Source: Sparassis latifolia
Lineage: Eukaryota; Basidiomycota; Agaricomycetes; Polyporales; Sparassidaceae
Length of the DNA: 64,000 bases
Assembly (NCBI GenBank): GCA_018466975.1
Contig: CM031563.1
Span: 620,001-684,000, forward strand
Reading direction: 5' to 3'
The notes under the pieces were generated by a model that saw only the letters and a list, made by a program, of their open reading frames with translations, ran no database searches and had not been told where the DNA came from. A program made the translations under genes and the position numbers. Positions 57,672 through 64,000 of this stretch are shown one piece after another (within the stretch, counting starts at the first letter, position 1; each line of letters starts with the position of its first letter).

Positions 57672-58866
57672 TCTCAGCCTCTATTATAGAAACAACTGTC
57701 TTCCTGCATGTAACTAGAGGCTGTATCTATGAGCCTAGATTCATTATATGAATTGGATCTCCCTCATGCCTGGCATCACCCCGGTGGCAGGCTCCTGCAC
57801 ATCCTGTCTCACCGCAGTCAGGGTGGAAGGTACATAGGGACATTCATACAATTTGTTCAAGATTGCCTACATTGTTTCTGACAAGACACATGAAACAAAT
57901 CTCCTCGACGCTATCCACAGTTGCGAAACCACTGGAATGTATGCACTCCAACACTAGTACTACTGATCCGACTTTCAACCCCAGTCAAAAGCGACACGAG
58001 ACACTTAAGAGGGATAGTGAGAGAGATCAAGTTGTTAAAAAAATATATTGCCATTACATACACCATAGCTACCGTGGTACTACACTCTTACCGTCCACGG
58101 CACACCACATATGTGCCCCAAGAACCTAAAGGATAGACCTGTGACAGCAAAAAATCCTATCATATAGAGACCGTCGCCTGAGGCCTGTGTCAATTTGGAG
58201 TAGGGGTGTATTCCATGCGGCCCTGTTTGTTCTGATTCAACGAGTGTCAGCACGCTGCTACTGTACAGGGTCGGAACAGCGTACTTACCGTACATCCACT
58301 ATCAGCTGCCACGAGCCCCTATCCAATGAGGGAGTGAGCAGACAATTGCTACTAGCAGAATGGTTGATGCCACTTATATCTCACCAGTCTGCAGCGCGGT
58401 AATGTCGGGAACACCACCGCAGCCACATCACAAGGAGGTTTCTCTCGCGCCGCTGCTACGGTGGCAGCGGCACGAGAGAAACCTCCACATTACCGGCGGA
58501 GACCTACAACAAGGAAATAGACTGAGTGTAAACTCCCGAGGAAAAAAACCACATAAATTATAGAGGAGCGCAAAGACGAACATCAATGGAGGTAAGACAG
58601 AGGGAACTTAGAAGATGGAGTGAGCGAAGGGCAAACACGCCACGTCGAGGTAGAAGTTGGGATTATATAAGAATTCATGTTGCCAACTCAGCCACTCGCC
58701 GAAGGGTAGAGCGAGGGACCGGCCTTGCAATTTGCGAGGATTGATGCAAGTTTCGATGTGCCCGTCACGTAGCTGGAGAGTTTCTCGATTTCGCTCGATT
58801 TCTCGACTTCGCCAAGAGGCAGTCTCGGTCAGGCTTGACTTGTACCCAAGCACCTCGTGTCGGTTT
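57672..58866. other. 1.2-kb intergenic region with a long hairpin
   Basis: No gene recognised. The hairpin at 58434-58486 is listed separately. The right part must contain the 3' end of the kinase transcript. Confidence 0.45.
58434..58486. repeat. Near-perfect hairpin, 23-bp stem
   Basis: Arms ggaggtttctctcg + cgccgctgc and their complement gcagcggca + cgagagaaacctcc enclose a 7-base loop. There is a single mismatched pair within 23. Outer words ggtaatgt (58398-58405) and acattacc (58487-58494) are also complementary, with extra bases on the left. Transcribed from either strand it would form a strong stem-loop. Confidence 0.75.
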
Positions 58867-61402
58867 TCACTGGGTTTCAACAACTCCATCAGGCTCGAGT
58901 TCATCCCTGTCATGGCCAACCCTTGACATGGCCTCAAGGATCTCCGCCATCATCGGCCTCTTGTCTGGATCGTTGTCCATAAGGCGCTTGCTGACCTCAC
59001 GTAGCCACGTACGAGCAAAAGATGGTTTCACATCCTCACAAAGCTCTTGAATCACTTTACCGCACGACCACAGGTCTGCGCGGATAGGGCAATAAGCCGC
59101 TCGACCGACCTCGGGAGCAGCATAACCTCTCGTGCCTACGTAACCCATCAGTTTGTGTCCTGGACCTTTGACGCGCTCAGCAATGCTGAAGTCAATGATG
59201 GACAGCTTTCCGTAGACGGGGGGGATTACGATGTTTCCTGGTTTCAGGTCCATGTGTGCCACACCGTGATCATGCATAAATCCGACAGCTTCGAACAGTT
59301 GTTGCGAAGCTCCCCAAAGACGCGCATCGAGATCTTCGAGGTAAGTGATCCAGCCACCTCCAACGGACATTGAGACGATCCTGCCCCCTTCGATAGGCCA
59401 GACACGAATGGGGCGAATGGTGTGGTTGGCGGGTGAATCAATCCGGGAGAGATATTGCAGGATTTCTATTTCTGGGTTTCCGTCTTTGACAAACTTGAGG
59501 AATCCGGCCGAAGCGCCATCGTCCTTTCGGACAACGAGGGCTACGTGAGGATGCTGGGAAGGATTTCAGTTCATATAGGACATGCACATAACAGATTCTA
59601 CAAACATACCCCGTATCCAACAGAGTCAATCTCGCAGTTCACCTTGTCGAGAACGGAATGGACACTACGGGTATTGAACACGCCTATATCATCGTCACTG
59701 ATATTCATTGATTCATCGTCTTCTGCGACTGGTCCCAGTCCATATTCTGCTGGATGGGTGTTCGTCCAGGGCGCCTTGGAATTGAGAGAATACATTTTCG
59801 ACGAGTCCATCTCGATCTTCGCCAAATCGGCGCTTTTCTCCTCATCGAGCTCAGCCGCGAGCTCCTCCAGTAACGGCTTCAAGTTGTACATTTCCCGGAG
59901 GAACTCAACTGCCCGACTTGGTTTGCAGAGGTCAAAAGTTTCCTGCTGGATATTCATCTTCTGGAAACCGAGCCTCATCAGAGCCTGTGATACAACAGAG
60001 ACAAGGAGCTCCAGTCTTACCTGCGGTGACGAGTCTTCGCTCACAATATACCTCTCCACTTCCAGAAAAGCTGTGAGGTAAATTGCTATCACAAAAAACT
60101 GCTTCCGAGAAGTAGGCTTCAAGAGATATTTGCCCACACGTGCGGCAACAATGGCTTCCACTAACATGCGGTATCGGTCATTTTCATCCTTCTGTGAAAC
60201 AACTTCTGATAGGATGACAGGACATTGGAATTCGCGGAGGACGACACTGAAATCGCTGTTTGGGTGGAACTTTCGCACATGACCGAGACTGTCACGCCTT
60301 GTAACAAACATCGGAAATTGCCATGACAATTGTCTGAAAGTGAATCATTAGTCTGACATGCTCTCAGGTGGTGTCACTTACTCCTTATACTGTAAAGGGT
60401 CACTCTGGATATTGCCAGAGAAAAAGGGTGAATGGATGAAATACACCATGAAACTGCTCGCTTTCAAGGACGAGGAGGGGTCCGAGTGCACCAGGGGTGC
60501 ATCATTGCTAAAACGCCGGAGGACATGATAGAATGTCGCAAATTCTTTGTCGCCCTCCACTGTGCCAGGTGATCCCACGACGGAGATGAACGATTGGGAG
60601 AAATGAGAAAGGGATCTAGCATTCTGAAAGTCGGGGCTATTATAGTTTGCCTAGGGATTGGTCAATTATCAGGTTGCACTCGGAGGTGGCAACGGTCAGA
60701 TTGCCTCACCTGATACGTCCGTTTCGCCTTCAACTTGTCGACTATGTTCTGCAGAACCGAACAACTACGATCCACGAAGACACCGCCATTGCTGGTAACT
60801 TCATTCCTCGACCATTTGTTGGGTATTTCGATGACGACTTGTAACAGTTTAACCAGTGCTGTCTGCGATAGGTTGACTGGTATGGTGCTGAGTTCAGAAC
60901 CAGTGTTACAAACCTCGGAAGCGCTCACCCCAGGGAAACACTGCGTCAATGTACAAATGATATTGAGCCTTCCTCGACAGACAGATAGACTGGTTCACTG
61001 ACCTTCGGTTGCCTTTCTCGGTGGACTCACGACGACGACGACATGGACTTTATCCGGGGGAAACTGGGTAATGTCATGCGGTACTTCGTCGAGAGACCTG
61101 ACTTTCTCAGCAATATCTTCCACACCTCCTATCTGTAATCCTTGCCGGAGCTCATTCGTAGGAGTTGGCGTGCGCTGCAAAAAGGTTGAAGGCACGAGAA
61201 CAACAATGTACAATATATGACCTACCAGCTTGTACAAGACTATGAAGGTTGGTGCTAATTGGACCCGCCGAGCAATCTCAGCCGCTACTTGTACCCATCT
61301 CATGCCTGTGGAGACAGAAACGATCAATACATGGGGATGGTCTATAGTTGAGCAGAGAATGTCGTATGCAATGTTCAGCTTGAATTGCGAGGTGTCTGAC
61401 AT
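58867..61402 (-). CDS. Crinkler-like header fused to a protein kinase domain
   Basis: Eight exons on the minus strand: 61226-61402, 61003-61174, 60930-60941 (12 nt), 60710-60876, 60382-60623, 60021-60333, 59610-59984, 58867-59553. All phases agree and give 714 residues. Residues 1-115 resemble the Crinkler (CRN) N-terminal header: a small beta-rich start, FIVLYKL followed after a short insert by VEDIAEKVRSLDEVP, and the closing PPDKVHVVVVVSPP. The middle is family-specific (WQFPMFVTRRDSLG). The C-terminal 200 residues are a kinase: LKFVKDGNPEIEIL, HMDLKPGN (catalytic Asp and Asn), IIDFSIAE (DFS instead of DFG), GTRGYAAPEV and ADLWSCGKVI. Crinklers with kinase C-termini are known from oomycetes (host-directed effectors) and also occur in fungi, where intra-organism conflict roles have been proposed. 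No signal peptide is seen. Confidence 0.75.
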
Positions 61403-61463
61403 GTTGACAACAGAGTGGCGGGCTATTGTAAGTTGTGGGGACTCGGAGGCGCAACGCTTGCAA

Positions 61464-61810
61464 AGGACCCTGGATAATCCCCCCAAAGGTCGTCGCCAAA
61501 ACCCCCCCAATTTACAAAAATCTGTCCGGCCCATTTTTGGCAGGTTTAGGGAGTTTTTTGTCCGGAAATAGCGACATCCTCGCTCTAAGGACTTCCATTT
61601 TAGGCAATTTGTAGCTATTTTTAGCCTTTTTCGGCTTTTTCCGGAGATTTTTCGGCGATTTTTGCCCCAGAACAGTTCCATGTCCGGATAGTACGACGGC
61701 TACATGGTCCTTAGGGGGTCCATTTGTCCGGACATGACGACGGCGTGAGGTCTTTCGCAAAAATCTGTCCGGATTTGGCGACGACCTTTGTGGGGTTTAT
61801 CCAGGGTCCT
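61464..61810. mobile_element. MITE with 8-bp target duplication and 37-bp inverted ends
   Basis: A 347-bp element begins AGGACCCTGGATAA and ends TTATCCAGGGTCCT. The inverted ends extend about 37 bp (through AAAGGTCGTCGCCAAA) with two mismatches. Perfect 8-bp direct repeats GCTTGCAA flank it (61456-61463 and 61811-61818). The 8-bp duplication fits hAT-type transposition. It encodes no transposase. It lies 61 bp upstream of the Crinkler-like kinase ATG. Confidence 0.85.
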
Positions 61811-61818
61811 GCTTGCAA

Positions 61819-62718
61819 CCGGCTTTTCATTTGTACATGTTTACGTTTAGTGGCGGATGGCGGGAAAGGGTGACCTTAAGATCGTCTGGGACCTTGATGC
61901 TCCCGCGGGCACACATACGTCATGACCGGTGACCGGTGACCTCTAGCATGCCATTGACCAAGGGCACGTTCATCCCGGACGTCTGCTCACTTAATTACTT
62001 GTGACAACACTCTAGCCCTTGTCTTCTGTGTCTGACGCTCACGATGGTAATTGTCTCGAGCAACAGATCTGTGCTTCGCTACTGGTACCGTCACATTACC
62101 CGGATATTTCTTTGCGCTCCAACACGGAGAATCTCCTAGTCCAAAGACACGGCATAAATTATGTACATTCATCTTAAATCCCTGCAACATTCGCGCGGAG
62201 CAGGCAGTACAGTAGTAAGTAGGTCGATGCGAAGTAAAAGACGTAACGGTACGCTGAATCTAAAATACCCCACTAAAAGATTATAATCGTACATTTGCGG
62301 AGATACAAACAACACCATGGACGCGAGGAAGGTGGATCAGGAAGGACTGTGCAGCAACTAGGTGTGGAAAACGCAGGAGACCCGTGGAACGCCGAGGAAA
62401 CGAAATGTGATACAGGAATGAGAATCGATGTGAATGTCCGCCGCGCTGTCAACAAACTGCAGCGCAGCGCATTAGACGAGGACCGCAATATGAGAAGGAG
62501 GCACCTACAAATGCAAAGCACGCTCTCGCGCTTGCTATCCGACAACCTACTCATATCGTGATGCTAAACAAGAAACCCAGTACAAAGCAAAGTCAACACG
62601 TCATGTCGGATAGCTTCCATTGTGCCATTGGTGAGGTCTTCTGGCGACGAATAGATCAGTATTGCGTCTCGAATCGACGTGAATGCAAAACACCGAAGGC
62701 CATCGACCACAAAGAGAA
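61819..62718. other. Spacer between the MITE and the transcription factor
   Basis: 900 bp with short open frames only. It holds the distal promoter of the kinase gene and the 3' flank of the transcription factor. Confidence 0.4.
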
Positions 62719-64000
62719 TTATACCCACCGATACATGTTCATATTCCACTGCCCGGTCTGTTCCTCGTAGCTCGGCGGACGAACATGGCGAGGCAGACCG
62801 CTAGGCGCAGGAGACATCCCAGTACCCGGATAACTCTGGTACAGCCGTATCTCCTGTCCATCGTCCATATACTCCCGCTTGATATACGGCACCTGACTAT
62901 TCTGATTCTCTCGCGCGCCCATCCCAACAGCGGCATGCTGTTCGTGCAGGGGGACGCCACCAGTAGGCATGATGCCAGGACCGCTGTCCACGTACGGGAG
63001 CAGGTACCCAGCCGCGAACGCGGGATAGTAGTTCGTCGAGCGCACGTGCGACACAGACTGCTGCTGGCGCAGAGCAACCTGCGGCTCCGAGGGCAGCCAC
63101 TCGTCGCGTAACGGGTACGCCTCGGGGACATGCCAGCCAGAGTAGCGCGAGGTGAAGGACTGAGGCTCATCCTCCTGCCATCCCTGGGGTGACTGGGTGT
63201 ATGCTGGCAGATGCGAGCTGGGGCCAGCGTACGCGGGTGAGCCGTAGGGTGAGCGGTAGGAAGTCGACGCAATGTTCGGGACCGAAGGAGAAGCATGCGT
63301 TTGGGTATATGGATGTTCCATACTATACCCTGCGGCAACCGGAGGACGGTCGTAGGATGCGGATATGTCGCTCTCCGGGCTCGGCGAGAGCCGTTTTAGC
63401 GGTATCCTCGACGACGGTGGTGGCAGCACTGCCTTGATGTCTTCGCTATTGACACAAAGTGAGATCTTCACACACTGAGATAGAAAAGCGCACACCATGC
63501 TTCCTTCGCGAGCTCCCATTTCGGGCACAACCCCTCCAGAATCTCCACAAGCTTCAAGATATCATCAATCGTTGCTTCCAAAGATTGCGACTCGCCACCC
63601 TTCGGACGCCGACTGCGGGGAGAAATCTGGTCTGTAATCTGCGTCCAGAAATTCACCAGAAGGACACCCGCGAACACAAAGGATACGTGAATGGCATTGA
63701 TGTGTTCCGTCATACTGCGATTTGCCTGGGCCTGCAGAATTTGTGCACCGGCAGTAGCAGCATTGACACATATGGAGAGTGCCGATAGCGGACCATCGGA
63801 GCCGTCCAGCGAACAGCAACGGCGCGCAAGATGAGGAGGTAGTGCCCGTGGGACAGGAATGAACGGACGGTATATCGTGATCTGCAAAAGGTAGTACTGT
63901 GAATAGAGGGTCGCAGCTTGGCCAGCAAAGAGTGGATTCTCCATGTTGTTCGACCATCGAACTAATAGAGGAAGTGTATCAGCAGTCAGATTGGTCCAGC
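62719..64000 (-). CDS. Fungal-specific transcription factor, C-terminal part only
   Basis: The gene enters from beyond the right edge; two exons are visible, about 63500-64000 and 62719 to about 63447. The upstream exon shows the end of the fungal transcription factor (middle homology) domain: LYSQYYLLQITIYRPFIPVP, ALSICVNAATAGAQILQAQA, FVFAGVLLVNFW and ILKLVEILEGLCPKWELAKE. The following 240 residues are disordered, rich in Pro, Ser, Tyr and Gln, with short repeats of the type YRSPYGSPAYAGPSS. A Zn2Cys6 domain should lie outside the window. Such proteins regulate metabolism or development, but nothing here points to a target. Confidence 0.85.

Noticed and set aside
61402..61681. Upstream extension of the Crinkler-like kinase frame to 61681
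   Set aside because: The extra residues are encoded by the inserted MITE. The ATG at 61402 gives the expected header start.
1..64000. tRNA, rRN​A, CRISPR arrays, LTR retrotransposons, viral genes
   Set aside because: I looked for tRNA-like T-loop words, direct repeats with spacers, and reverse transcriptase/integrase motifs on both strands and found none convincing. A tRNAscan and a repeat-library search would be decisive.

Overview
The window reads as nuclear DNA of a filamentous basidiomycete, most likely an Agaricomycete. Genes are densely packed on both strands and cut by many 50-60 nt introns with GT(or GC)-AG ends and CTRAY-like branch sites. The set mixes eukaryotic housekeeping genes (CSF1, NSA2, U2AF35, ALG14, CDC23, FUN30, BET5, RMT2, YIP1) with fungal families (DUF1746/Dsc4, Zn2Cys6 regulators, a 14-TM-type MFS pump) and a Crinkler-like kinase of a type seen in Agaricomycetes.

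Layout. 1-4.6 kb is AT-rich and repeat-dominated: a 48-bp repeat that keeps a reading frame open, a GC-rich foldback element, and a long 49-bp minisatellite. 4.6-6.5 kb holds a gene of a basidiomycete-restricted family, a duplicated 150-bp block and a hairpin. 6.8-12 kb carries a large chromatin-type protein ending in a PCNA-interaction (PIP) motif, a Dsc4-like membrane protein and a tiny NDUFAF8-like gene. 12.2-23.5 kb is one giant gene, CSF1, for a bridge-like lipid transfer protein. 23.6-30.6 kb holds YIP1, NSA2, PRKRIP1, RMT2 and an unknown membrane protein, with a short poly-A-tailed retroposon between PRKRIP1 and RMT2. 30.8-41.9 kb holds the MFS pump, BET5, FUN30 and a mitochondrial-carrier-like gene. 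41.9-49 kb is gene-poor: a mariner-like MITE, a Zn2Cys6 regulator and otherwise unassigned DNA. 49-57.7 kb holds U2AF35, ALG14, CDC23, a GLTSCR1-domain protein and a GC-rich F-box gene. 57.7-64 kb holds a 24-bp-stem hairpin, the Crinkler-like kinase with a MITE inserted just before its start, and the 3' part of a fungal transcription factor that runs off the window.

Several gene pairs are divergent and share short promoters (YIP1/NSA2 127 bp; the PIP-motif gene/Dsc4 194 bp; ALG14/CDC23 296 bp; MFS/BET5 about 470 bp). There is no sign of a secondary-metabolite cluster or any other pathway cluster; the genes look like unrelated housekeeping neighbours.

Four conserved genes (RMT2, the MFS pump, the GLTSCR1-domain gene, the F-box gene) each appear to lack exactly one base, three of them in G/C runs. 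That pattern suggests residual assembly indels rather than true gene decay, and should be kept in mind when using these gene models. No tRNA, rRNA, CRISPR array or LTR element was recognised.
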